DNA of 26,723 nucleotides from Holdemanella sp. MSK.7.32 (GCF_024460475.1 NZ_JANFYN010000029.1:1-26723), one strand, 5' to 3'; positions 8,007 to 15,542 are shown, numbered from the stretch's first letter. Translations and numbers: made by a program. Notes: generated by a model not told the origin, from the sequence alone.

Positions 8007-8040
8007 AAAAAAGAGATTTTATTTCTCTAAAATCTCTTTT
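8007..8040 (-). terminator. Terminator-like hairpin inside the operon
   Basis: A 13-bp stem, AAAAGAGATTTTA (8009-8021) with TAAAATCTCTTTT (8028-8040), has a 6-base loop. On the minus strand it is followed by TTTTTT. It overlaps the end of the DhuI-like gene and precedes the GldA-like gene, so it would partly stop transcription between the two halves of the operon. Confidence 0.6.
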
Positions 8041-8663
8041 ACAAATTTTTCCAATTCTGGATCTTGGCATCCTGCAAAGAAACATTCTTGAAATCTAGGT
8101 GACAAACTTCCTTTTACTAGTTCTGGATCAATTGCCTTTAAAGCAGAAATTAAATCTTTAGAAATAGCTTCCTTCATTTGAGATAATAAAGCCGCGTTTC
8201 TATTTTGTGATTCTTTTCTTCCTGGTTCATTTGGATAACCCATTCCTTTTGGGCTTCCAAAAGCTTTTTCAAAAATATATTGTAAATTTAAATCTGCACC
8301 CCATCCAAATCCTTTAGCGTATGGTAGCGCTAATGCGTTACCATTATTGATTTGCAAGAATAAGTATGCATCTGATGGATCAATACAGTAGCCACAAACA
8401 ACACCAGGGAATGCGTTACAAGCCATCATAGCTCCTTGTCCTGTTCCACATCCAGTTACTACAAAATCTACCGCTTTAGAATTCAATAATAGAGCTGCTT
8501 GAATACCAATATTTAAATATGTTAGATATGGATCATCTCCATCTTTACACATTCCTGTGTTATACACAGTGTGTCCCATTGGTTCAACAACTTTTTTCAA
8601 TTCATTCAATACTGTGGCATTTTTTGATGCCTGACTAAATTCATTAATTAATGCGATTTTCAT
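8019..8663 (-). CDS. dhuI: RpiB/LacA/LacB-family isomerase, DhuI-like (4-deoxy-5-hexosulose-uronate isomerase)
   Basis: This is a 214-residue member of the RpiB/LacAB sugar isomerase family. It is longer than ribose-5-phosphate isomerase B (about 150 residues) and carries the catalytic cysteine motif CGTGQGAM (Cys72). The start MKIALINEFSQASKN, the AVDFVVTGCGTG segment and the long C-terminal extension resemble the streptococcal DhuI type, which isomerises the unsaturated-uronate product 4-deoxy-L-threo-5-hexosulose uronate to 3-deoxy-D-glycero-2,5-hexodiulosonate. The gene is 18 bases downstream of a KduD-like dehydrogenase, the partner seen in streptococcal clusters. That pairing strengthens the assignment. 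A sugar-phosphate isomerase role remains possible because the operon also encodes a PTS. Confidence 0.78.
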   Translation of the reverse strand: MKIALINEFSQASKNATVLNELKKVVEPMGHTVYNTGMCKDGDDPYLTYLNIGIQAALLLNSKAVDFVVTGCGTGQGAMMACNAFPGVVCGYCIDPSDAYLFLQINNGNALALPYAKGFGWGADLNLQYIFEKAFGSPKGMGYPNEPGRKESQNRNAALLSQMKEAISKDLISALKAIDPELVKGSLSPRFQECFFAGCQDPELEKFVKEILEK

Positions 8664-8681
8664 ATTCTTTATTCTCCTTGT

Positions 8682-9440
8682 TTATCTTGATAACCATCCA
8701 CCATCAACAGGAATGGTTGCACCACATACATAATCGGATGCTTCGCTAGCTAGAAATATAGCGGCCCCTTGCAAAGTCTCTGGTTTCCCCCAGTATCCTG
8801 CAGGAATACGATCTAATACTTCCTTATTACGTACTGGATCTTCTTGCATAGGCTTTGTTAATGGAGTATCCATATAACCTGGTGCAATGCAATTACAATT
8901 GATACCATATTTAGCCAATTCATTTGCCATAGTTTTTGTTAGTCCCATAACACCACTTTTACTTGCTGTATAAGCCGCTGTTAATATGCCGCCTGTAAAA
9001 GACAACATACTAGCGATATTAATAATTTTTCCTTTTGTTTTCTGTGCAATCATTTGTTTAGCTACACTTTGAGACAACAAGAAAATAGATTTTAAATTCA
9101 GATTCAAAATATAATCCCAATCTTTTACATCATATTCAAGAAATGGTTCGCGAATATTGGCACCTGCATTATTTAAAAGAATATCCACATGGCCATATAC
9201 TTTAATTACTTTTTCAACAATTTCATCCATCTTTTCTACAGTTGGATTTGATAAATCGGCACGATAATAATGGTATTTCACGCCTTCCCTTTCAACAGCT
9301 TCACGAATTACATGATCGTCTTCTCGTCTGCCTATATTAAAAATATCAGCTCCTGCTTTAGCTAATCCTTGGCACATTGCGAATCCTAGGCCTTGATTGG
9401 CTCCGGTCACAATAGCTACTTTTCCATTTAAATCAAACAT
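8682..9440 (-). CDS. kduD: KduD-like short-chain dehydrogenase (2-dehydro-3-deoxy-D-gluconate 5-dehydrogenase / gluconate 5-dehydrogenase)
   Basis: This is a 252-residue classical SDR. The cofactor motif TGANQGLG is at residues 12-19, NNAG at about 90-93, and the catalytic triad is Ser144, Tyr157 and Lys161 (IINIASMLSF and AYTASKSGVMG). The C-terminal ASDYVCGATIPVDGGWLSR closely resembles E. coli KduD. The enzyme reduces the 5-keto group of 3-deoxy-2,5-hexodiulosonate to 2-keto-3-deoxygluconate, or handles gluconate/5-ketogluconate. It sits directly upstream of the DhuI-like isomerase, whose product is the KduD substrate. A KDG kinase lies at 21267-22286, but no KDPG aldolase gene is in the window. 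The ribosome site AAAGGAGG precedes the ATG. Confidence 0.85.
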   Translation of the reverse strand: MFDLNGKVAIVTGANQGLGFAMCQGLAKAGADIFNIGRREDDHVIREAVEREGVKYHYYRADLSNPTVEKMDEIVEKVIKVYGHVDILLNNAGANIREPFLEYDVKDWDYILNLNLKSIFLLSQSVAKQMIAQKTKGKIINIASMLSFTGGILTAAYTASKSGVMGLTKTMANELAKYGINCNCIAPGYMDTPLTKPMQEDPVRNKEVLDRIPAGYWGKPETLQGAAIFLASEASDYVCGATIPVDGGWLSR

Positions 9441-9465
9441 TTTTGCCTCCTTTTAGCTAATAAAT

Positions 9466-9488
9466 AAGGTAGGCATCACACCTACCTT
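9466..9488. other. Intra-operon hairpin between the aldolase and kduD genes
   Basis: The stem AAGGTAGG (9466-9473) with CCTACCTT (9481-9488) and a 7-base loop lies in the 54-base gap between the aldolase and dehydrogenase genes. On the minus strand it is followed by ATTTATT rather than a clean T-run. It could be a weak terminator or an mRNA stability element. Confidence 0.5.
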
Positions 9489-9494
9489 TGTTTA

Positions 9495-10379
9495 TTATTC
9501 ATTTCCTACTGTAACTGTTTCTCCATATACATATTGATTATTTGAACCAATTACACGGATATAATCCTTAACAAACTTTTTGATAGCTTGTTCTGCAACC
9601 ATCATAATTTGCATGTAATTTAAACCAGGATTTTCTTCCCATGCAGCCTTCATTGCATCTTCTGCAGCATGAAATGCATCTGTACATACATTAATTTTAT
9701 TGATACCACCAGCAACAGCTTTACGGATATTTTCTTCTCCAGAACCAGAACCTCCATGTAATACTAATGGCATTTTTAATGCAGCTTTTAATTCAGCCAA
9801 GCGTTCAAAATCTAATACTGGAACATATCCTTTAGGGTAATTACCATGTGCCGTACCAATCGCAACAGCCAATGCATCCACACCTGTGTCCTTTACATAT
9901 TGAACCGCTTGTTCTACATTTGTATATAAATCAACTTTAGAGTTATCACCATCTCCAGCTTGTCCTACATGTCCAAGTTCACCTTCAACACAAATTCCTT
10001 TTTGGTGTGCCAAAGCAGCAATTGTAGCTGTACGCTTTACATTTTCTTCATATGGATAGGATGAAGCATCGATCATTACACTTGAGAAGCCCCATTGAAT
10101 AGCTGAAACTTCATCTTCAAATTTTTGTCCATGATCCAAATTTAAAGCTACTGGAACTGTTGCTCTTTCTGCCATTTCTTTGATCATAGGAACCATTTCA
10201 GTTGGATGTGCCAAGTTAGCCATCTGACCAACACCAATATTAATAATAATTGGTGAATGTTCTTCTTCAGCAGCTGTAATAACCGCACGAGCCATTTCCA
10301 TATTTACACTATTTACTGCCATTACAGCATAATTGTGTTTATCCGCATGAGTTAAAATGTCTTTCATTGATACGTACAT
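9495..10379 (-). CDS. Class II (zinc) fructose-bisphosphate aldolase family protein
   Basis: This is a 294-residue class II aldolase in the size range of GatY, KbaY and IolJ. The catalytic aspartate and first zinc ligand appear in LNLDHGQ (Asp82, His83). Further zinc ligands are His178 (IGTAHGNY) and His208 (LVLHGGSG), and the glycine-rich phosphate-binding part is present. It would cleave a phosphorylated ketose or keto acid into dihydroxyacetone phosphate (or a similar ketone) and an aldehyde. It lies between the PTS IIC gene and kduD. Candidate substrates are a tagatose or fructose phosphate or, by analogy with IolJ, 2-deoxy-5-keto-gluconate 6-phosphate made by the IolC-like kinase encoded at 16279. 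IolJ would give malonate semialdehyde. The choice between these is open. Confidence 0.87.
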   Translation of the reverse strand: MYVSMKDILTHADKHNYAVMAVNSVNMEMARAVITAAEEEHSPIIINIGVGQMANLAHPTEMVPMIKEMAERATVPVALNLDHGQKFEDEVSAIQWGFSSVMIDASSYPYEENVKRTATIAALAHQKGICVEGELGHVGQAGDGDNSKVDLYTNVEQAVQYVKDTGVDALAVAIGTAHGNYPKGYVPVLDFERLAELKAALKMPLVLHGGSGSGEENIRKAVAGGINKINVCTDAFHAAEDAMKAAWEENPGLNYMQIMMVAEQAIKKFVKDYIRVIGSNNQYVYGETVTVGNE

Positions 10380-10410
10380 AATATACCCTCTTTCTATCTA
10401 TCTTTTTAAA

Positions 10411-11520
10411 TTATTCAATGTTGATATCTAAGTCTAAATCAACAACTTCTTCTTCGTGATTTTCTTCTTCAGCAGGTTTCTTTTTGAAGATTGCATATAA
10501 GATACCAGTTACGACTGAACCAACAACCATGGCAACTAACCACATTAATGGGTTTGTTGATAATCCACATACGAAGATACCACCGTGAGCAGCAGGAGTT
10601 TCTACACCAGCAGCCATTGCGATACCACCAGCAATTGCACTACCTACCATTGAGCAAGGAATAAAACGTAATGGATCGTTTGCAGCAAATGGTAATACAC
10701 CTTCTGTAATGAAGCATAGTCCCATGAATAAGCAAGAAACACCAGTATCTCTTTCAGCTTGAGTAAATTTCTTTGGTTGTAAGAATGTAGCAATTGCAAC
10801 TCCAATAGGAGGTGTCATACCACCAATAATTTTTGCTGATTCTGGAGCAGCATATCCATCAGCGAATAATGCATTGGCAGCCATAGATGCTGTTTTGTTG
10901 ATAGGACCACCCATATCGAATCCCATACAAGCACCGATTACTGCACCAACTAAGAATTTAGAACCACCATTCAATGACATAATCCAATTTTGAATAGCTG
11001 TCATAACTGCTGTCATAGGTCCCATCAATAACATGAAGAATAATGCACCAACAATAAATGTAACGAATACTGGAATAATCAATACTGGAAGCAAGCCTTG
11101 TAATGCTTTTGGAAGTTTTTCACCATACTTCTTAAATACATTGACTAACCAACCAACGATGAATCCAAGAATCAATGCACCGATAAATCCGGCTTTTGCT
11201 TGGTTTGCTGTATATCCTAAGATAAATGCAGGAACAATACCTGGACGTTCTGACATAGAATATGCAATACCAGCTGCTAATACAGCACAAGCGAAGCTCA
11301 TCGCAAAATCAGATAATTTTGAAATAGCCCACCAGAATTGGCCCCAATCAAATGCATTTAAATAAGAGAAGATTGTAGCTCCAGAAGCATCTGGTGCTAA
11401 GTTTCCAACTTCCCAACCTCCTAAACCTTTGGCAAGAGCTCCTAAGATACCACCGGCAACAACCATTGGAATCATGTAGGAGATACCAGTCATTAAGTGT
11501 TTTTTAAAATCTTGTAACAT
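10411..11520 (-). CDS. PTS fructose-family transporter, IIC membrane subunit
   Basis: This 369-residue integral membrane protein is rich in long hydrophobic segments (about nine or ten by eye). Fructose-family IIC motifs include GACMGFDMGGPINKTA and GMTPPIGVAIATFLQPKKFTQAE, as well as ITEGVLPFAANDPLR. It forms the sugar channel of the PTS encoded with the upstream IIB gene (27 bases away) and the IIA gene. The C-terminus ends in an unusual acidic tail, NHEEEVVDLDLDINIE, similar to the tail of the IIA subunit. The substrate cannot be inferred from IIC alone. The downstream enzymes suggest a sugar acid or a sugar-acid conjugate rather than plain fructose. Confidence 0.9.
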   Translation of the reverse strand: MLQDFKKHLMTGISYMIPMVVAGGILGALAKGLGGWEVGNLAPDASGATIFSYLNAFDWGQFWWAISKLSDFAMSFACAVLAAGIAYSMSERPGIVPAFILGYTANQAKAGFIGALILGFIVGWLVNVFKKYGEKLPKALQGLLPVLIIPVFVTFIVGALFFMLLMGPMTAVMTAIQNWIMSLNGGSKFLVGAVIGACMGFDMGGPINKTASMAANALFADGYAAPESAKIIGGMTPPIGVAIATFLQPKKFTQAERDTGVSCLFMGLCFITEGVLPFAANDPLRFIPCSMVGSAIAGGIAMAAGVETPAAHGGIFVCGLSTNPLMWLVAMVVGSVVTGILYAIFKKKPAEEENHEEEVVDLDLDINIE

Positions 11521-11547
11521 ATTAATTTCTCTCCTTATTTAGTCCTG

Positions 11548-11862
11548 TTATTTTTTTCCTAATTTTTTTTCGATTGTTGCAATTAAACTTTTTGGACTCT
11601 TCATTGCAACACTAATTGGAATATCTACAACTGGTTTTCCTTTGAATCGTTCAACACCACCAACTGCGATATCATGAGCAAGAATTACTACATCAGCTGC
11701 TTTAATATCTTCTGGAGTCAATTCATTTTGTGCACCAATTGTTCCTTGTGTTTCAATTTTGCACTCATGACCAGCTTCAGTTGCAGCTTGTTGAATTTTT
11801 TCTGCAACAATGTAAGTATGTGCAATTCCTGCTGTACATGCTGTGATACCAATAATTTTCAT
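11548..11862 (-). CDS. PTS fructose-family transporter, IIB subunit
   Basis: This is a 104-residue cytosolic phosphocarrier. The phosphorylated cysteine is Cys9 in IGITACTAGIAHTY, close to the family pattern TACPTGIAHT but with Thr-Ala in place of Pro-Thr after the cysteine. It passes the phosphate from IIA to the incoming sugar. It is the first gene of the main catabolic transcript. It has its own promoter region, a cre-like site and the shared TTACCA motif upstream, with AGGAGGTG before the ATG. The length is typical for a stand-alone IIB. Confidence 0.92.
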   Translation of the reverse strand: MKIIGITACTAGIAHTYIVAEKIQQAATEAGHECKIETQGTIGAQNELTPEDIKAADVVILAHDIAVGGVERFKGKPVVDIPISVAMKSPKSLIATIEKKLGKK

Positions 11863-11912
11863 TTTCTTTCACCTCCTGGCTTTCTTTTCTTTTGTTGTCC
11901 ATATCATATATC

Positions 11913-11926
11913 GTAAAGCGCTTTCT
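11913..11926. promoter_or_regulatory. Putative catabolite-responsive element (cre) upstream of the PTS operon
   Basis: GTAAAGCGCTTTCT contains the perfect palindrome AAAGCGCTTT around the central CG of the CcpA consensus, but deviates at the outermost bases. It lies about 50 bases before the IIB start and downstream of the predicted -10 box, a position where CcpA would act as a roadblock. Confidence 0.6.
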
Positions 11927-11930
11927 TATT

Positions 11931-11959
11931 TCATTATTTAGGGCACTTTAATATGGTAA
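11931..11959 (-). promoter_or_regulatory. Shared TTACCA motif with promoter, in front of the PTS IIB operon
   Basis: On the minus strand, TTACCATATTAAAGTG begins at 11959. TTACCA can serve as a -35 box, with TAATGA (11936-11931) exactly 17 bases further on. The same arrangement recurs before other genes in this window. Confidence 0.6.
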
Positions 11960-11970
11960 TTTTTTATTAA

Positions 11971-12516
11971 TTAAATTAAATCAATATCTAATTCCTCAAT
12001 TGTTTCTTCCTCTTGATCCGATGTTTTTTCACCTTCTGCAACACAAGCTGAATCATTAATAATCACATCAATTAATTCTGATTTTGAAGTCACTTCTTGT
12101 AACTTACGAACACGATTGTCATTACCTAATTTTCCGGCTAGATCCGCCAATAATTTCATGTGATTCTCGGCAAAATTATTGTCGTCACTTACACAGAACA
12201 AGAAAATAATATTTGTATCTTGGTACCCATCTTCAGACATACAGCTCTCCCACTTTACATCTTGCACACAACGTCCAATCGCAATACCAATCTTGCGAAC
12301 AGCACTACTTTTGCCATGTGGAATCGATATTTTATGTCCCATTCCTGTAGGTCCTTCTGCTTCACGAACATAAATGTCCTTGACAAACTGATCTACATCC
12401 GAAATATATCCTGCCTGTAACAATCTTTTGCTCAGATTGCGTAAAGCCTCATCTTTCGTTGTGCCCTCAAGTTCCAAATCAATGATTTTTTCATCCAAAA
12501 TTTCTTTTAATTCCAT
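11971..12516 (-). CDS. PTS fructose/nitrogen-family IIA subunit
   Basis: This is a 181-residue phosphocarrier with the Fru-type IIA domain over roughly the first 150 residues. The phosphorylated histidine is His67 in the motif GMGHKISIPHGKS. It receives phosphate from HPr and hands it to the IIB product. An acidic extension ending EEETIEELDIDLI follows the domain. A similar tail ends the IIC subunit, which is unusual and may mark an assembly contact. The gene is 15 bases after the PRD regulator gene and is separated from the IIB gene by 108 bases containing a promoter. It is therefore made together with the regulator, consistent with IIA also phosphorylating that regulator. Confidence 0.9.
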   Translation of the reverse strand: MELKEILDEKIIDLELEGTTKDEALRNLSKRLLQAGYISDVDQFVKDIYVREAEGPTGMGHKISIPHGKSSAVRKIGIAIGRCVQDVKWESCMSEDGYQDTNIIFLFCVSDDNNFAENHMKLLADLAGKLGNDNRVRKLQEVTSKSELIDVIINDSACVAEGEKTSDQEEETIEELDIDLI

Positions 12517-12531
12517 AATAATCTCCCTCCG

Positions 12532-14505
12532 TTATTGAATTAAGAATCGATAAAAATCTATATTTGATGTAAAGCCACGTAAGATACTTACTTGTTCATC
12601 TCCATCAACCAATTTTATATATTGTTTATAGAATTGCTGCGTTCTACGTATCTCAAAGTCTGTACTAAATTTAACAACCAACAAGAACACAACATCGACA
12701 TATTTTGAATCCCACAAGATTGGTTTATCTAATGTAGCAATCACAGTCTTTGCCGTATTGACCTCTTGCGTATCTCCATGAGGTATCGCAACACCATTCC
12801 CAATTGAAGTAGGTGTCATATTTTCGCGTTCCATTACAGTTTTAAAATACTTTTTAGTCACATAACCTTTATCAACCAGTTTGTTACAAAGCATCGACAA
12901 CAATGATTTTTTATCTTTGACTTTTAAATGACAAAAAATCAAATCTGGCTCAAATAACTCGTGACATATCGCATTAAAACGTGCTGGCCTATCTTGCTTT
13001 TGCACACTTAATTCTTTGATTTTATCTTTTACACAATTCAAATTTGAATCACTCAACCAATCATCAATTTCCACTATACGATCATCTTCTGAATGTAAGT
13101 TTTTAGTTGTTAAAATCAAGTCATCTTTACAACGTGCTAATGAAAAATCATGCATACTTTGTACATGGATTTTCTTTATTTCGTCGCAATTCCTTCTTAA
13201 TTTATCGCAAATCATCTGGTTAATTCCATTCGATGCATTGGATACAAGAATTGCGGAAATCGGCTTTGAATTTCGCTCTAATGCAGATTGAATATAAATG
13301 GTGATGAAGCTTAATTCATCTTCTGTTATTTTCAAATTGAAATACTCTTCAAATAAAACTGAAATCAACCAAGATACTCTAAATGTAGTTGTATACTCAT
13401 TTTTTATATACCCAGTTAGTTCATTGTTTGCACTACGATTGTATTTCAATCTGAAAATCGTAGGCCTTAAATGAATTAATAATCCATTATATAATTCGGT
13501 ATCTTGTCTTAAATCCACATTTGTAACATTACTGATTACGTCAATCATTTTTTCTACGAATTCTTTTAATTTCGCATCATATTGCTCGATCAAAGATTCT
13601 GTATCATATGGCATTGCTTCATAATCAATCATTTTAGAACATAGGATCTGAATGGATAAGAATGCGATTTCTCCATCAGGTATATCTACATGAATATATC
13701 TTTGAATCTTTTTATAAATCTTTTCTGCTAAATGATATTCACTATATTGAGAAAGAACTTCAAATTCTTTTTTTGAAATATTCAAATTCTTGATTTTATT
13801 CGTAACATTTTCATAAACAGCAATACTTGTATATACCAGAATTTCATCAAAAGATTCATCGACAAGGTTGAATCCCCATTCTTTTTCAACTTCAAGAATA
13901 GCATCTTTAATAATATCAACTTGTAATCCAGGCATAAAATAAGTAATGCCTTCATAAATTGAATGTGCCTCATCTAACTTAGTAATATAGTTTTTTAAAG
14001 CTAAACGATAAGAAGTTTCACTATACTCTAGTTCTATTCCTTTGTTACGAATCACATTCAACTTAATATCAAACATGTTCAACCAATCTTTGCAGTCTGA
14101 GATAACTTTCAACATTGTTGGTACACTCAAATATAATGTATCGGCCAAATCTTTCGAAGTAAGCCTTTTTTTGCTGTTCACATTCAGTATTTCTCGCAAT
14201 GCCAATACCATTCGAGATTTATCCGATTGAACCAATTCGTTTTCATCAGCACTAATCAATTTTTGTATCTTCGCTCTTTGAGAAGTGTTGCACTCGAGCC
14301 ACATTCCGATACGAGGTTTTTTTTCAATTGTACCTAGATCATTCTCTTTCAACATATAGTTGATTGAATCAATCTTTGTACGAATTGTTTTTTCAGATAA
14401 CCCTATTTCATCAGCCAATTGCTTGTTCGTGACCATTTCATGTGTTAAGAAATATTTCAATATTAAATTTGAATAAATAGTCGTCTTATTTTTAACTGCG
14501 TTCAA
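12532..14505 (-). CDS. PRD-domain PTS-dependent transcriptional regulator (MtlR/LicR type)
   Basis: This is a 657-residue multidomain regulator. An N-terminal HTH (including TNKQLADEIGLSEKTIRTKID) and a second DNA-binding segment (TSKDLADTLYLSVPTMLKVI) are followed by two PRDs. PRD histidines are visible in YSEYHLAEKIYKK and LLIHLRPTIFRL. Then come an EIIB-like domain and a C-terminal EIIA domain with His576 in GVAIPHGD. The EIIB-like part reads ILVSNASNGINQ and lacks the usual cysteine. I chose a TTG start at 14505, 8 bases after AAGGAG; the longer GTG start would place that site inside the gene. PTS phosphorylation of the PRD and EIIA histidines should make it an activator only when substrate is transported. 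It co-transcribes with the IIA gene. Confidence 0.88.
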   Translation of the reverse strand: MNAVKNKTTIYSNLILKYFLTHEMVTNKQLADEIGLSEKTIRTKIDSINYMLKENDLGTIEKKPRIGMWLECNTSQRAKIQKLISADENELVQSDKSRMVLALREILNVNSKKRLTSKDLADTLYLSVPTMLKVISDCKDWLNMFDIKLNVIRNKGIELEYSETSYRLALKNYITKLDEAHSIYEGITYFMPGLQVDIIKDAILEVEKEWGFNLVDESFDEILVYTSIAVYENVTNKIKNLNISKKEFEVLSQYSEYHLAEKIYKKIQRYIHVDIPDGEIAFLSIQILCSKMIDYEAMPYDTESLIEQYDAKLKEFVEKMIDVISNVTNVDLRQDTELYNGLLIHLRPTIFRLKYNRSANNELTGYIKNEYTTTFRVSWLISVLFEEYFNLKITEDELSFITIYIQSALERNSKPISAILVSNASNGINQMICDKLRRNCDEIKKIHVQSMHDFSLARCKDDLILTTKNLHSEDDRIVEIDDWLSDSNLNCVKDKIKELSVQKQDRPARFNAICHELFEPDLIFCHLKVKDKKSLLSMLCNKLVDKGYVTKKYFKTVMERENMTPTSIGNGVAIPHGDTQEVNTAKTVIATLDKPILWDSKYVDVVFLLVVKFSTDFEIRRTQQFYKQYIKLVDGDEQVSILRGFTSNIDFYRFLIQ

Positions 14506-14554
14506 TTCGCTCACTCCTTGCACGTATAAATTAACATATTAAAATTTTGATAAA

Positions 14555-14583
14555 ATTAAAAAAAATGGACTTTAAAGTGGTAA
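14555..14583 (-). promoter_or_regulatory. Shared TTACCA motif with promoter, in front of the PRD regulator gene
   Basis: On the minus strand, TTACCACTTTAAAGTC begins at 14583. TTTAAT (14560-14555) lies 17 bases after TTACCA as a -10 box. The inner part CTTTAAAG is itself palindromic. Confidence 0.6.
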
Positions 14584-14634
14584 TTTTTGTGTTATTTCTT
14601 TATAAATGTAATCTCTTTCAGAGAATTCAGTACT

Positions 14635-14658
14635 AAAAAAGCCCCTTATTAAGGAACT
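14635..14658 (-). terminator. Terminator of the DeoR-family gene
   Basis: On the minus strand, AGTTCC pairs with GGGGCT (two G-U pairs) around a 7-base loop, followed by TTTTTT. It overlaps the last codons of the regulator gene. Confidence 0.6.
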
Positions 14659-15407
14659 CTAATTAAAATATCGTTTTCATTGAAATAATTCATATATCGT
14701 TTATTTGGCAACTTATTAGTTACCACCACATTCATAGAATCAATAGGCGCAAAACAATTATAGGATACACGCGAAAATTTTGTGTCATCCGCTAAAACAA
14801 TGACTTCTTTTGAAGTATGAATAACATGATTTTTTACCATCCCTTCAAAATTATCCATGTTCGTCAAACCATTTTCTAAAGATAAACCATATGTAGAAAT
14901 AAACGACTTTGCAAAGTTATAGTGAAGTGCAGACACATCAAAAAAGAAGCTCTTTACTTTTTCTCTATATTCTCCACCTAACAATATAATCTTTACATTT
15001 TTCTTGCCTTCGAGCATTTCAAAGGCCAATGCACTATGCGTTATAACAGTAAGATGCATATCTTCATTCATAAAAGGGATAATTTGACATGCAGTTGTAC
15101 CAGAATCAATAAATATTACATCTTGCTCTTCTAATAAACTTGCAGCAACTTTACCAATTTGTTGCTTCTGATTCAAATTTTCTATTTCTCTTGATTTGAT
15201 ATCAATAACCTCAGTGTTTGCGACAATATCCTCGTTATAGACAACTCCACCATATACTTTTTTTATCACATTGCGATTTTCTAATTCTTTCAAATCTCTA
15301 CGCAATGTTTGTATTGAAATATCAAATTGATTTAACAACTCATCTAAAGAGGCAACTTTTGCATTTTTAATATAATTTTCTATTTCTTGAATTCGATTGT
15401 ACTTCAT
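14649..15407 (-). CDS. DeoR-family repressor, IolR-like
   Basis: This is a 252-residue DeoR-family regulator. The N-terminal helix-turn-helix includes SLDELLNQFDISIQTLRRDLKELENRNVIKKVYGG. The sugar-phosphate-binding (DeoRC) domain has FIDSGTTACQI and the segment STYGLSLENGLTNMDNFEG...KEVIVLADDTKF. Length and these segments strongly recall B. subtilis IolR, which responds to the IolC product 2-deoxy-5-keto-gluconate 6-phosphate. The ATG at 15407 fits the AAGGA ribosome site 8 bases upstream; an ATG three codons earlier is too close to it. It is divergent from the plus-strand genes that include iolC and iolB, and is the best candidate to bind the shared TTACCA motif. That link is inferred. Confidence 0.85.
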   Translation of the reverse strand: MKYNRIQEIENYIKNAKVASLDELLNQFDISIQTLRRDLKELENRNVIKKVYGGVVYNEDIVANTEVIDIKSREIENLNQKQQIGKVAASLLEEQDVIFIDSGTTACQIIPFMNEDMHLTVITHSALAFEMLEGKKNVKIILLGGEYREKVKSFFFDVSALHYNFAKSFISTYGLSLENGLTNMDNFEGMVKNHVIHTSKEVIVLADDTKFSRVSYNCFAPIDSMNVVVTNKLPNKRYMNYFNENDILIRVP

Positions 15408-15427
15408 ATCTATCATCCTTTTGTGAA

Positions 15428-15436
15428 ATTATACCA
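15428..15436 (-). promoter_or_regulatory. Extended -10 promoter of the DeoR-family gene
   Basis: On the minus strand, TGGTATAAT is an extended -10 box 21 bases before the chosen ATG. No clear -35 box is seen. The KDG kinase gene has an almost identical element. Confidence 0.55.
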
Positions 15437-15462
15437 TTTTTTATCTTATGATAATCTAATTT

Positions 15463-15491
15463 TTACCACATTAAAGATGTATTTTTTTAAT
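15463..15491 (+). promoter_or_regulatory. Shared TTACCA motif with promoter, in front of the NERD-like gene
   Basis: TTACCACATTAAAGAT starts at 15463. TTTAAT at 15486-15491 is 17 bases after TTACCA. The site lies between the repressor gene and the plus-strand gene, so it may control both. Confidence 0.6.
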
Positions 15492-15542
15492 TTAAGCCCT
15501 TACATAACAAACTAAAATATAAATAAAGAGAGGTATTTTAAT

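Noticed and set aside
384..9440. A sulfoquinovose sulfo-transketolase pathway (split transketolase, RpiB-family isomerase, reductase).
   Set aside because: The enzyme classes fit, but no sulfoquinovosidase, sulfonate exporter or sulfoquinovose isomerase is present. The isomerase resembles DhuI and is in a different operon from the transketolase.
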